DNA of 64,000 nucleotides from Maricaulis salignorans. Its GTDB lineage: Bacteria > Pseudomonadota > Alphaproteobacteria > Caulobacterales > Aquidulcibacteraceae. Made by a program: the position numbers and the translations under genes. Within the stretch, counting starts at the first letter, position 1. Every line of letters begins with the position of its first letter. Of this stretch, positions 40,418-50,937 are shown in pieces. The notes beneath the pieces are model-generated. The model saw nothing but the letters and a program-made list of their open reading frames with translations. It was not told where the DNA came from and did no database searches. The DNA is taken from the NCBI GenBank assembly GCA_945891505.1, contig CAMDDL010000004.1:62001-126000 (forward strand). The letters run 5' to 3'.

Positions 40418-43399
40418 TTAGAATTCGTACTCCAAGTTCAGGGTGAAGGCCCGGCCACGAGGATCAGCCAAGCGCGGCTCCCACGAACTGCCGCTCCCTA
40501 GGTCAGAATCATATCCCAAAGTAAAGGGTGGATCTGTGTTGAGAAGGTTTTTGATCCCGCCGGTGATCACCATGTTCTTGATGCCGCGATAGGTCACCGT
40601 CGTATTGTAGGTGGTGTAGCTTTCAACCCGCTGTTGATAATCGGATGGAATAACGACGCCAGAGGCAATGCCTAGATAACTCGCATTATCGAGGTAGCTG
40701 GGTCGATAGGCTTGCGACAGGGTCGCACTCCAGTCGCCGCGGGTCAGTGTCAGATAAGCATTGTGCCGCCAAGACAGAGTTAGATCTTGAAAGCGCGTCC
40801 ATTTATCCACTTCGTTTGGCCCATAGTCGGCCGAGGGCAGCAGTTTGGACTGGCGGTTCAAAATGTGCGTTCCGTCCAGGCCGGCACTCCACTTGGTGCC
40901 CATGAATTCACCATTGTTGCGAAGCCCGATTTCAAGGCCTTCCATCAAATTGCCGCCAGCATTGAGAATCCGGCGGTCAATCGCAACAATCCGACCCGAG
41001 ACTGGATCGCGCTGGAACTTGTCCTCAAAGTCGACGTAATTTTGCATCAGCTGCGTGCGGCTAAGCGAGGCGATGGTGCCGGTCCGCTCGATGCGCCACC
41101 AGTCAACCGAGACGGTTGCATTCTGGGCTAGCTTCAACACAAATCCAAAGGTCGCGTTCTCGGCTTCTTCGGGTCCCAATTGCAAATTGCCGCCGGTAAG
41201 TTCCCGCACCGGGCCAAGATCAAGAATGTTACCACACCCCGCGAGGGTTGAAACAACCAAGGTCGGGCAGGTCTTTGGATCAACCACAGCCGCCCCCAGC
41301 GCCAAATCAACTGCTGTCACGCCGTTATAGATTTGGTTGAATGAAGGCACGCGGAAACCGGTGCTGTATGAGCCACGGAATAATAGCATGTCCATTGGCT
41401 GATATTTGAGGGAGTATTTTGGATTGGTGGTGCTGCCAAACCCGTCATACTCGTCGACACGACCGGCGATGGTGAATTCCAAATTGTCCAAAACCGGGAA
41501 AACCATTTCGGCAAAAAAGGCCTTCACATCACGGCTTACGCCGCTCAGTACGTTGGCTTGATCAAACGGGGCACCGAGAATGTTTGAGCGCTCTGCCGCG
41601 ACGCGTTGGTCGCCATTAAACGCATACTCCTCCGTGCGGAAATCAACGCCGATTGCCGCATAGGCCTTACCGCCCGGCAGATCAAAGAGCGGACCCGACA
41701 TAGAGCCGTCAAACTGGGTGACAGTGAACTTACCGCCAAATAAAGTCACGCCACGGGCAGAAGCGGTTTCAAGCGCGGCCAAAGCGGCTGCCGATTGCTC
41801 TTGGCCGGGCAATAAGAATGGATTGATGACGCCGCTGTTAAACACCTGCACGATGCCATTGTTGCGCTGGACGCCATTCACGGAAAACGCGTTGCGATAA
41901 TAATAGCCCGTGCCAAGTGTGGATTCGGCTTCGCTGGTCGCTTGGGAAGCACCAAAACGATAATTCCAATCGCCGAATGGCAATGGGCCGTCCGCACCAA
42001 AGAAGAAGCGGCTGGTTTTGGTGTTGGTGCTGATTTCGCGGCGTCCGCATTCGATGCAGCGCCAGCGCATGGCAATCGGCAGGTTCAGAGCGCGCCGCCC
42101 AGCCAACGCCGTGTCTGTTGGAAATGCGGCCACCAGCGCATTGGCAATTCGATCATAAACTGCTTCGTTGACGCCCGGGACCCGGAAGTAAGCAAAATTC
42201 AATGACGTTGAATCGGCTCCCGAAATGGCGGCAGCATTGGGGATCAACTGGATGTGGGAGAAGCGGTTATCAGCGGTCGCGTCCGAGGCGGTGAATTCAC
42301 CAACAAATTCATGCTTGCCGAGCCGGAATACACCACGTACGAGGGCGTTGGTGGTTTCTTGTTCCTGCTGGATACTTGCCTGATTGCCGGTATCCCAAGC
42401 ACACGCCAAACTCGCCGTCGCCGATGTGCTGGTAGAAAACCATAATTGCTCGGCATAATCTTCCATGTCTTTGATGGCCGAACAGCCAAGCCCGCCCGGC
42501 AGAGCCAGCGGGTTAACGCCGCCAGTTAAGCGCAAGGTCGTCGAACCAGGCACAAAAGGTGCGTTGGTTGTTGTACCAAACAGGGTGCCTTTTGGTGTAA
42601 AGGGCGCGGTTGCCGTTGTGTTCAGCGGGAAGATGGTACCGAATGGCGTGCCGCGCGTATCATTTGAAAGGCCGCGATTGATTTGGAACCCATCGACAAA
42701 ATCTCGTTGCGTTGCCAACAATTCTTCATTCTTGCGGAAGCTTACGGTCGCCATGATGTTGAAATTTTGGCTTGCCAAATCACCATAGCCGCCCAGCAAG
42801 GAGGCTTGATAGATGTTGCCACCACCTTGTTCGGTCACATCAGTGAAGACGCGGGCGTTCATGCCTTGATAGTCTGTCCGGGTGATGAAATTGATCACGC
42901 CACCGATGGCATCGGTACCGTAAATTGCCGACGCCCCATCTTTCAAGACGTCGATGCGCTGCATCGCGGTAATCGGCAATTGGTTGATATCAACCGCGCC
43001 ACCATTGATCCCGTGGGCTGCTACACGGCGGCCATTGAGCAAGATCAAGGTGCCGGCAGAGCCCTGGCCCCGCAAGTTGGCAAAGGAACCACCGCGCGCA
43101 CCCCGGTTTTCTGTCACGTCGGCGTTTGAGGCAAGGTTGTCGATCCCTGCCACGTTTGCTGTCAAATAGGCAATCAATTGTTCAGGGCTGGAAATGCCTT
43201 CGCGCTTTAAGTCTTCGCGACTGACAATTTGCAACGGCAGGGCGCTAGTCTCTACCTGGCGGCGGATGCTCGACCCGGTCACGATAATGGTTTCGACCGG
43301 TTTGGCCTCTGCTGCCGGCGTGGTTGCAGCGGTCTGTGCGAAGGCTGGACCTGCCAAGCAGGTCATCAAACCCACTTGTGCCCAATTGCGAAGTTTCAT
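40418..43399 (-). CDS. TonB-dependent outer membrane receptor
   Basis: 993 aa. Sec signal peptide MKLRNWAQVGLMTCLAGPAFAQ, a short linker with a TonB-box-like VETIIVTGSSIRR, plug domain (SALPLQIVSREDLKREGISSPEQLIAYL ... NLRGQGSAGTLILLNGRRVA ... RIDVLKDGASAIYGTDAIGGVINFITR) and a large beta-barrel ending in FTLNLEYEF with terminal Phe. Plug wording is typical of the large Caulobacterales/Sphingomonad receptor groups that import sugars, siderophores or other substrates; the substrate cannot be read from sequence. Monocistronic. Confidence 0.95.
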   Translation of the reverse strand: MKLRNWAQVGLMTCLAGPAFAQTAATTPAAEAKPVETIIVTGSSIRRQVETSALPLQIVSREDLKREGISSPEQLIAYLTANVAGIDNLASNADVTENRGARGGSFANLRGQGSAGTLILLNGRRVAAHGINGGAVDINQLPITAMQRIDVLKDGASAIYGTDAIGGVINFITRTDYQGMNARVFTDVTEQGGGNIYQASLLGGYGDLASQNFNIMATVSFRKNEELLATQRDFVDGFQINRGLSNDTRGTPFGTIFPLNTTATAPFTPKGTLFGTTTNAPFVPGSTTLRLTGGVNPLALPGGLGCSAIKDMEDYAEQLWFSTSTSATASLACAWDTGNQASIQQEQETTNALVRGVFRLGKHEFVGEFTASDATADNRFSHIQLIPNAAAISGADSTSLNFAYFRVPGVNEAVYDRIANALVAAFPTDTALAGRRALNLPIAMRWRCIECGRREISTNTKTSRFFFGADGPLPFGDWNYRFGASQATSEAESTLGTGYYYRNAFSVNGVQRNNGIVQVFNSGVINPFLLPGQEQSAAALAALETASARGVTLFGGKFTVTQFDGSMSGPLFDLPGGKAYAAIGVDFRTEEYAFNGDQRVAAERSNILGAPFDQANVLSGVSRDVKAFFAEMVFPVLDNLEFTIAGRVDEYDGFGSTTNPKYSLKYQPMDMLLFRGSYSTGFRVPSFNQIYNGVTAVDLALGAAVVDPKTCPTLVVSTLAGCGNILDLGPVRELTGGNLQLGPEEAENATFGFVLKLAQNATVSVDWWRIERTGTIASLSRTQLMQNYVDFEDKFQRDPVSGRIVAIDRRILNAGGNLMEGLEIGLRNNGEFMGTKWSAGLDGTHILNRQSKLLPSADYGPNEVDKWTRFQDLTLSWRHNAYLTLTRGDWSATLSQAYRPSYLDNASYLGIASGVVIPSDYQQRVESYTTYNTTVTYRGIKNMVITGGIKNLLNTDPPFTLGYDSDLGSGSSWEPRLADPRGRAFTLNLEYEF

Positions 43400-43711
43400 G
43401 GCGTACTCTCCTAAAGCTCAACGCGAGAACATCAAAACGTGAGGGTGTCGCGGCTAAGGCTGATGCACCAAACCTGCCGATGCCCCCATCAGAAAGAATA
43501 TACTAATCTCGTGTTGCGCAACCGCGCAAGCACTTGAACCGCGACTACGGGCCTTGGGCTGTCTGCGGGAGGTCAATCTGTGGTATTGTGACCCCAGTGC
43601 ATGCGCGTTTCTTCGCTACCATTGCTAAAATGACACACATAATGACACACATGATGCGCACTAATTTTTAGAAGGCATCCTGTTGAAGTCTTTGAGAAGT
43701 CGTTCGAGGCT
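43400..43711. promoter_or_regulatory. TonB receptor upstream region with tandem repeat
   Basis: 312-bp gap between the TonB receptor start and the end of the VIT1-type gene. It contains two copies of TGACACACAT (43631-43640 and 43643-43652), 12 bp apart, and the palindrome GTTGCGCAAC near 43520. These could be operator sequences for the receptor gene. No ORF of note. Confidence 0.35.
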
Positions 43712-44413
43712 CTAAATCGCAGCACCGATCAAATGGCCAATGCCCGCTGTTAAGCCCATCGCGAAAGCGCCCCAGAAAGTCACGCGTAAGACCGCCGGTA
43801 ACGGCTTCGCTCCCCCGGTTGTGGCACCCAGCCCGCCTAGCACGCCGAGGAACAGCAATGCGCCTATCGATACAGTTGGAATGATAATCGACGATGGAAC
43901 GAGGAATACGGTCACCAAAGGCAGGGCCGCCCCGATGCTGAATGTGGCGGCAGAGGTCAGGGCGGCCTGAATAGGCTTGGCGGTGGTATGCTCGCTAATG
44001 CCCAATTCGTCCCGCGTATGAGCGGCCAACGCATCATGGGCTGTCATTTGGACGGCGACTTGATGGGCAAGTTCCTTTTCCAAGCCGCGGGCGACATAGA
44101 TCGCGGTCAGCTCCGCAAGTTCATGGTCGGGCGTATCAATCAATTCCTGCCGCTCTTTAGAGATGTCGGCGGCCTCGCTATCGGCTTGCGAGCTAACGGA
44201 GACATATTCGCCTGCCGCCATCGACATGGCACCGGCCACCAGACCTGCCACGCCGGTTAGTAGGATCGTGTCCCTGGTTGCTGCCGCCGCCGCGACGCCT
44301 ACAATCAAGCTAGCGGTGGAGACAATACCGTCGTTCGCACCCAGCACGGCGGCACGAAGCCAGCCAATCCGCGCAATGGCGTGGCGTTCGGTATGTCCAT
44401 GCAAGCGTGCCAT
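43712..44413 (-). CDS. VIT1/CCC1-family iron/manganese transporter
   Basis: 233 aa integral membrane protein. N-terminal HTERHAIARIGWLRAAVLGANDGIVSTASLIVGVAAA and GLVAGAMSMAAGEYVSVSSQADSE are the CCC1/VIT1 signatures; a cytoplasmic helical loop with DISKERQEL...EKELAHQVAVQMTAHDAL follows, then three C-terminal helices. Moves Fe2+ or Mn2+ out of the cytosol. ATG 44413 has AAGGA upstream; a TTG at 44434 is less likely. Confidence 0.9.
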   Translation of the reverse strand: MARLHGHTERHAIARIGWLRAAVLGANDGIVSTASLIVGVAAAAATRDTILLTGVAGLVAGAMSMAAGEYVSVSSQADSEAADISKERQELIDTPDHELAELTAIYVARGLEKELAHQVAVQMTAHDALAAHTRDELGISEHTTAKPIQAALTSAATFSIGAALPLVTVFLVPSSIIIPTVSIGALLFLGVLGGLGATTGGAKPLPAVLRVTFWGAFAMGLTAGIGHLIGAAI

Positions 44414-44596
44414 CGGGTCTCGATCCTTGTTCAAGAAATTGTGAAAGCTCAGTTTGCTCTAATTTTTGGGCCTCGTCGAGCAATCGCAGCCGTAACTGGC
44501 GCGACATAAGGTCCTAATGAAAGAGCGAAAGTCCTTTGGGGTTCATTCTCAACGCAAAGCCGCCTAAATGGTGCTGTAAAAGATGCAGGTGGCGGT

Positions 44597-45172
44597 ATGA
44601 TTCCTATACATTTAGACCCAGCGCAAACCCGGATCGGCCTAGTCGGACGGGGCACGCTGACCCTTCGTCGCCTTGGCTGGTTGCAGGGTTTAGGGGCTAC
44701 ACCCGTGATTTTTTCCGACAGACCAGAGCCAGAACTTGAAGCGGCGGCGGGCGCTGAGCTGATTGGACGCCTGCCCAATCTAGATGATCTAGTCGGCTTG
44801 CAAGTAATTTGGGTCGCGGATCTAGAGCCCGCTGAAGCAGAGCATTTGGGCGCGGCGGCACGGGCTGCCAAAGTCCTCCTTAACACAGAAGATGTTCTCC
44901 CCCTTTGTGACTTCCATACCCCTGCCATTGTTCGCCGGGGACGACTGGTCTTGAGTGCGGGAACGGGCGGCGGCAGCCCAGCGGCGGCCTCTTATGTCCG
45001 CGAACGCTTGACCGCAACTTTCCCAGAGGCTTGGGCAGAGATGCTGGAAACCCTCACTGCTGAACGTCTTGCGCAAAAGCAGGCTGGGGCCAGCATGGCC
45101 GAGATGCGTCAAGCGGCCTTTGCCAAATTGGTGACAGCCTTTGGACCGCCTGAACGTACCGAGCCTTTTTAA
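44597..45172 (+). CDS. Precorrin-2 dehydrogenase/sirohydrochlorin ferrochelatase-like protein (CysG N-terminal type)
   Basis: 191 aa. N-terminal Rossmann segment RIGLVGRGTLTLRRLGWLQGLGATPVIF and the family stretch LLNTEDVLPLCDFHTPAIVRRGRLVLSAGTGGGSPAAASYVRERL match the CysG/Met8p dehydrogenase-chelatase domain. The Asp of NTED fits the catalytic position. The nucleotide loop reads GRG rather than the usual GGG. It would oxidise precorrin-2 and insert iron to make sirohaem for sulfite/nitrite reduction. No uroporphyrinogen methyltransferase domain or cys genes lie beside it. Its stop overlaps that of the convergent VOC gene. Confidence 0.8.
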   Translation: MIPIHLDPAQTRIGLVGRGTLTLRRLGWLQGLGATPVIFSDRPEPELEAAAGAELIGRLPNLDDLVGLQVIWVADLEPAEAEHLGAAARAAKVLLNTEDVLPLCDFHTPAIVRRGRLVLSAGTGGGSPAAASYVRERLTATFPEAWAEMLETLTAERLAQKQAGASMAEMRQAAFAKLVTAFGPPERTEPF

Positions 45173-46206
45173 GGCAAAACCTCAAAGGCTTCGACAATCC
45201 CGCCGTTGGGGGATTGCACCCACGCCAATTTTACACGCCCGTAAGGGGCGAGCTGCGCGGGCCCCTCAGCTTGATTGACCAGAATATTCTTAGATTTCAC
45301 GTTGCTGACCCAAGCATCCAGGTTGGCTACAGGCAGTCTAAGGGACACGATGCCGCGATTGGTAAAGCTGGCCCGCGGGGCGTGGTCAACGCCCTCGAGG
45401 CCAACGAAGCGCATCAGTTCAACCCGGCCATCTTCACTCTGGCTCTCCCATAAAATCCCAGACCGACGTGGGATTTGGGTCGACAAATTGACAGGCAGCC
45501 CGAAGTTCGTGGCAACCGGCTTTGCGTCTTCATAATTACCGATGAACCAAGCGCCAAAGCCTAGGCCCTCTTGGAAGAAGGCGCGTTCGGCTTCGAAATC
45601 CTTGACCATGGTCATAACATTGAACACCCGGCTAATGCCCTTGGTGGTCTCCCAGCCTTCAAGCTTTGGCACCAAACGCTCATAGATTGACACATTGACG
45701 CCGTCAGGTCCTCGGATCACGACATTGCGCAATTGAACGCCACCAAAGCTAAATTCCTGAGGGCTGTTATAGGCAGTCCAACCCCGCGCGATGGCCTTAG
45801 TATAAACCTTGGTAGCATCGCGCGAACGCGTCATCAGTGAGAACCAGCCACCAGGATCCCAAGCCTGTGCCGCTGGACGGATCGGTTCAGAGGCAATTCC
45901 CTTTAGGGTTACGAGGCGGATCCAGCCTTTGGCGTCGCCTTCATTGAGCAATAGAATTTCGTTGCCTGTAACGGTTGGCGCGAGATTCCAAGACTTCAGG
46001 ATTATGGGATCAATGCGGCCGCGAGACGCCACTTTCCATCCAGCATCTTCGGTGAAAAACGCCACCCAAGGCGCAGGATCGGCCACATGGACGACGACTT
46101 CCTGCCACCCTTTGCCTATTTCGGGCTGAGCAGGCTTGGCGACAACGGAAAGAGGGGCGACCAGCAAGGTCGCAAACGACAAAAGGGCAAAGAGGAGCGT
46201 ACGCAT
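45169..46206 (-). CDS. Exported VOC (glyoxalase/dioxygenase superfamily) protein
   Basis: 345 aa with a signal peptide (MRTLLFALLSFATLLVAPLSVVAKP). Two or more paired beta-alpha-beta modules: WQEVVVHVADPAPWVAFFTEDAGWKV, WFSLMTRSRDATKVYTKAIARGW, SRVFNVMTMVKDFEAERAFFQEGLGFGAWFIG and GIVSLRLPVANLDAWVSNVKSKN. The fold is that of vicinal oxygen chelate proteins. Substrate unknown; export to the periplasm is unusual for the superfamily. Convergent overlap with the siroheme gene. Confidence 0.78.
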   Translation of the reverse strand: MRTLLFALLSFATLLVAPLSVVAKPAQPEIGKGWQEVVVHVADPAPWVAFFTEDAGWKVASRGRIDPIILKSWNLAPTVTGNEILLLNEGDAKGWIRLVTLKGIASEPIRPAAQAWDPGGWFSLMTRSRDATKVYTKAIARGWTAYNSPQEFSFGGVQLRNVVIRGPDGVNVSIYERLVPKLEGWETTKGISRVFNVMTMVKDFEAERAFFQEGLGFGAWFIGNYEDAKPVATNFGLPVNLSTQIPRRSGILWESQSEDGRVELMRFVGLEGVDHAPRASFTNRGIVSLRLPVANLDAWVSNVKSKNILVNQAEGPAQLAPYGRVKLAWVQSPNGGIVEAFEVLP

Positions 46207-46271
46207 CCGATTACTCTAGCGAGGCTTTTTGCTATGTCGAGCAGGTATTTTGCCGCGCTGGGTTTGGGCTC

Positions 46272-47324
46272 TTAGAGCGGGCGGTTAATCAACAAAGTGG
46301 CCCGCGCCAAGGCGACAAAGTGGGAGACCCCTTTTGGTGCAGCCAGATAAACGTCTTCCCATTCTGGGTGGAATTTGTTCTTAAACCGCCGCACGCCTTG
46401 GAAATTATACAGTTTTTCGCCGTGCTCATACATCAGCTTGGCTAGATTGGTGACGAAGGGCGAGCGGCTGCAGGGCTCAACGCCAGCTAGCGGGGATGTG
46501 TTCAGGTCAAAGGCTTGGTAATTTTGTGCCTTCGCCCACAAGAACAATTCCGCAAACAAATAATCCATCACACCATTTGGCGCGTCTTCGCCATAGCGCA
46601 TCAAATCGATCCCAATGCGAGATCTGTCGGCGGTAGGCCATAGACAGGCAAAAGCAGCAATATGGCCATCTGCCGCGCGGACAGTCGCCAGCGGCAGGCG
46701 ATCTACATAATGCACATCAAACCGTCCGAGACCAAAGCCCTTTTCGCCCCCGGCTTGATGCGCCAGCCATTGGTCTGAGATCGTCTGCAGGCGGGACAAA
46801 TTAGCCCGCACGGCACCAGGTCCTTCAATGCGGACGCTAAACTGGTTCTTGATATGGCGATTGCGATGGGTGCGAATGACTTGGCGCTGTTTGCCGTCTA
46901 ACGAGAAGGTTGAGAGATCTAAGATGGCACGCTCGCCCGTTTTGACCTTTTGTAAGTCCAGTGCCTCTGCAATCGGTTCAAAGCTAGGGCCTACGCCATA
47001 AAAAGCAGGCTTTGCGCCGCGATTATCAGCCATCGCGATAAAGCGCTGTGCCAAACTTACTGCTTCCTCCGCTTGACCTACCGGTGCACCAAAGGCCAGC
47101 CACGTGCGGCCTTTCGGCGCATAGCTCAAAAAGCTGCGGCCTGACGGCGAAAACAGCAGGCGCTTGTCACCGAGCAGAGCTGCATTGGATTGAGGGTCAC
47201 AATGGGTCGCGCGCGAAAGGATCAGATCAGCGCGCGCCAAATCGCCTTCATGCACCTCCAACTTAGGTCTATTCAACCCTAATCGGCGCGGAAGCAGTCT
47301 TGGCGTGGCAAGTTCAGCTGTCAT
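46272..47324 (-). CDS. DUF2156 / MprF C-terminal-like aminoacyl-lipid transferase
   Basis: 350 aa soluble protein with the GNAT-like double fold of MprF/LPG synthase catalytic domains: KGRTWLAFGAPVG, AFYGVGPSFEPIAEALDLQKVKTGERAILDL, KGFGLGRFD and the C-terminal NLAKLMYEHGEKLYNFQGVRRFKNKFHPEWEDVYLA, the most telling segment. MprF transfers Lys or Ala from tRNA to phosphatidylglycerol; here the flippase membrane half is absent, so the acceptor is uncertain. ATG 47324 has AGGA upstream; another ATG lies two codons earlier. Confidence 0.82.
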   Translation of the reverse strand: MTAELATPRLLPRRLGLNRPKLEVHEGDLARADLILSRATHCDPQSNAALLGDKRLLFSPSGRSFLSYAPKGRTWLAFGAPVGQAEEAVSLAQRFIAMADNRGAKPAFYGVGPSFEPIAEALDLQKVKTGERAILDLSTFSLDGKQRQVIRTHRNRHIKNQFSVRIEGPGAVRANLSRLQTISDQWLAHQAGGEKGFGLGRFDVHYVDRLPLATVRAADGHIAAFACLWPTADRSRIGIDLMRYGEDAPNGVMDYLFAELFLWAKAQNYQAFDLNTSPLAGVEPCSRSPFVTNLAKLMYEHGEKLYNFQGVRRFKNKFHPEWEDVYLAAPKGVSHFVALARATLLINRPL

Positions 47325-47444
47325 ACTCATCCTAGTAGGCGTGGCAGAATGTGATTAATTAAAGACTGACGCGAAACCCGTAAGACGCATCTGGCGTAAA
47401 CAATCTTGAGACCTATATCTAGGAAAGCTCCGGAGCACCCCACT

Positions 47445-48101
47445 ATGCTATTTTCCAAACAGAAGAAATTACAAATCCCAGCGGCTCACGAAGCTTTGAA
47501 GGGCCGGTCTACACCAGTAAATGTGCCTGCCCGTCACTTTGTCAACGGTCGCCCTCTGAAGGGGCCTTGGCCGGACAATTTAAAAACCATCACATTTGGC
47601 CTGGGTTGCTTCTGGGGTGCAGAGCGTAAGTTTTGGCAAACGCCGGGCGTTTACGCCTCTGCGGTCGGCTATAGCGCTGGCCTCACGCCCAATCCGACCT
47701 ATGAAGAAGTCTGCAGTGGCATGACCGGCCATAATGAAGTTGTTTTGGTGGTCTATGACCCGGATGAGATTACCTTGGAGGGCTTGCTGAAGGTCTTTTT
47801 CGAAAATCACGATCCAACGCAGGGCATGCGGCAAGGCGGCGATATTGGCACCCAATATCGTTCTGGCATTTACGTGAACGATGAACATGAGTTGCAGGTT
47901 GCCGAAGCCGCGCGCGCCCAGTATGCAACCGCCTTGGCTAAATCGGGCTATGGGCCGATTACAACCGAAGTGATGCAGGCACCGGAATTCTATTATGCTG
48001 AGGACTATCACCAACAATATCTGGCCAAGAACCCCGGCGGTTATTGCGGGATTGGCGGAACAGGTGTGGCTTGTTCAATCGGTACGGGTATTAGCGCCTA
48101 A
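47445..48101 (+). CDS. msrA: Peptide methionine (S)-sulfoxide reductase, MsrA
   Basis: 218 aa. Catalytic [53 protein letters not shown] and the resolving region [18 protein letters not shown] near the C-terminus. Repairs oxidised methionine, useful in a bacterium exposed to light and oxygen. ATG 47445 preceded by GGAG; open frame extends to 47406. The next gene starts 15 bp downstream. Confidence 0.95.
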   Translation: MLFSKQKKLQIPAAHEALKGRSTPVNVPARHFVNGRPLKGPWPDNLKTITFGLGCFWGAERKFWQTPGVYASAVGYSAGLTPNPTYEEVCSGMTGHNEVVLVVYDPDEITLEGLLKVFFENHDPTQGMRQGGDIGTQYRSGIYVNDEHELQVAEAARAQYATALAKSGYGPITTEVMQAPEFYYAEDYHQQYLAKNPGGYCGIGGTGVACSIGTGISA

Positions 48102-48116
48102 AAGGAAAGCTGCACC

Positions 48117-49217
48117 GTGACTGACACAGATGTTATTGTCGTCGGTGCCGGTGCAGTTGGTCTTGCAACGGGGCGTGCCCTAGCCAGCCGTGGCCAAAGC
48201 GTCATCGTGCTAGAGAAGAATAGTCGCTTTGGTGAAGAAACCTCATCACGTAATTCCGAGGTTATTCATGCAGGCATGTATTACCCCACTGGGTCATTGA
48301 AGGCCCGTCTCTGTGTCGCAGGCAAGCACGCCATGTATGCCTTTTGTGCGGAGCGGGGGATTTCGGCTCGCGCGCTCGGCAAGCTGATCGTTGCGCCCTC
48401 TGCCACAGATGTGCCCGCCTTGCAGGTCATAAATGATCGCGGCCACGCCAATGATATCCCAGATCTTGAGATCATTGGCCCCGACCGAATCAAGCAGATG
48501 GAGCCAGAGATTGTTGCCGAGGCAGCCATTTGGTCGCCCTCGAGTGGTATTGTCGATAGCCATTCTTACATGCTGGCACTCTTAGGTGTAATCGAAGATC
48601 ATGGCGGGGCACTAGCACGCAACGCGCCCTTTTTAGGGGCAACACCGATTGTCGGCGGATTTCAGGTCCGGGTTGGCGGCGAAGAGCCGATGACTTTGAC
48701 CACGCGCCAGCTCATTTTGTCCGCCGGGCTTTGGTCTACCCAGGCTGGACACGCAGTTGAAGGCCTCGACCCCGCTTTGGTGCCAGAAACCAAGTTCGCG
48801 AAGGGCAATTATTTCACCTATGGCGGGAAGGCCCCCTTTACGCATTTGATTTACCCAATGCCGTCCGCTGGCGGCCTTGGCATCCATGTAACGCCCGATA
48901 TGAGCGGTCATGCCCGTTTTGGCCCAGATGTTCAGCCAGTCGAAACCCTAGATTATCGTGTGGATGAAAGCCGTAAGGCGATCTTTGCAGAATCCATCCG
49001 GGCTTACTGGCCGGGCTTAGACGAGAGCCTTATGCAGGCGGATTATACGGGCATTCGGCCGAAAGTAGGCAATGCGCTCACCCAGTTTGAGGATTTCCGC
49101 ATCCTCGATCAGTCCAGCCATGGCTTAGAGGGTTTGGTTTGTCTGTTCGGGATTGATTCCCCGGGCCTTACCTCTTCCTTCGCGATTGGCGAAGAGGTCG
49201 CTAGTCGTTTGGCTTAG
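48117..49217 (+). CDS. FAD-dependent oxidoreductase (L-2-hydroxyglutarate oxidase-like, DAO family)
   Basis: 366 aa. FAD motif DVIVVGAGAVGLATGRALASRGQSVIVLEKN at the N-terminus, then TSSRNSEVIHAGMYYPTGSLKARLCVAGKHAMYAFC, the LhgO-like signature, and a C-terminal GIDSPGLTSSFAIGEEVASRL. Likely oxidises a 2-hydroxy acid; exact substrate not certain. GTG start with AAGGAAAG upstream. Probably an operon with msrA. Confidence 0.85.
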   Translation: MTDTDVIVVGAGAVGLATGRALASRGQSVIVLEKNSRFGEETSSRNSEVIHAGMYYPTGSLKARLCVAGKHAMYAFCAERGISARALGKLIVAPSATDVPALQVINDRGHANDIPDLEIIGPDRIKQMEPEIVAEAAIWSPSSGIVDSHSYMLALLGVIEDHGGALARNAPFLGATPIVGGFQVRVGGEEPMTLTTRQLILSAGLWSTQAGHAVEGLDPALVPETKFAKGNYFTYGGKAPFTHLIYPMPSAGGLGIHVTPDMSGHARFGPDVQPVETLDYRVDESRKAIFAESIRAYWPGLDESLMQADYTGIRPKVGNALTQFEDFRILDQSSHGLEGLVCLFGIDSPGLTSSFAIGEEVASRLA

Positions 49218-49267
49218 ACCATGCGACGCGGGAGAGCCAGCCTGACCCTCCCGCTCACTTGAATGGA

Positions 49268-50353
<1,086 letters not shown>

Positions 50354-50466
50354 GTTTGTCTCCTGTGATGCTCGACCCTAACACGCTTTGCATGGCGGTT
50401 CCGCGCAAACTTGCCCAAGCTTTTGAGGTTTGTTAGTGGAAAGCATGAAGAAAAGGATATTCTTTG

Positions 50467-50937
50467 ATGGAAATCCCTACACTTGATGACAAGGACCGTG
50501 CTTTGCTTCGCTTGTTGCAGCGAGACGGGCGCGCCAGTATTGCCACATTAGCCGATAAAATCGCCTTGTCTGAAAGCGCTTGCCGCCGCCGTCTCGATAT
50601 TTTGGAGAAGTCAGGCGTACTGGAAGGCTACCGGGCTGAGCTAAATGCGGCACGCTTGGGCTTTAGTTTAACGGTGTTTGTGTCGATCGCTTTAGGTGCA
50701 CAGACGGATCGCGATCTAGCAGCTTTCGAGAGCGCGGTACGCGCCGCACCTGAAGTGTTGGAATGCTGGTTGATGACCGGGGATTCCGATTACCTCCTCC
50801 GGGTCGCAGCCCGTGATGTGGCAGACCTCGAGCGTATTCACCGCGAAGTGCTGACTCGGCTGCCCAGTGTGGTAAGGGTCAATACAGCCATCGCCATGCG
50901 CGCGGTGTCTCCGCCACGAGGGCTCCCGATCCGATGA
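50467..50937 (+). CDS. Lrp/AsnC family transcriptional regulator, probable ald regulator
   Basis: 156 aa. N-terminal winged helix (LDDKDRALLRLLQRDGRASIATLADKIALSESACRRRLDILEKSGVLEGYRAELN) and C-terminal RAM ligand domain (LECWLMTGDSDYLLRVAARDVADLERIHREVLTRLPSVVRVNTAIAMRAV). ATG 50467 with AAGGA upstream. Divergent from ald, so probably controls it in response to alanine or another amino acid. Overlaps the next gene by 4 bp. Confidence 0.93.
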   Translation: MEIPTLDDKDRALLRLLQRDGRASIATLADKIALSESACRRRLDILEKSGVLEGYRAELNAARLGFSLTVFVSIALGAQTDRDLAAFESAVRAAPEVLECWLMTGDSDYLLRVAARDVADLERIHREVLTRLPSVVRVNTAIAMRAVSPPRGLPIR

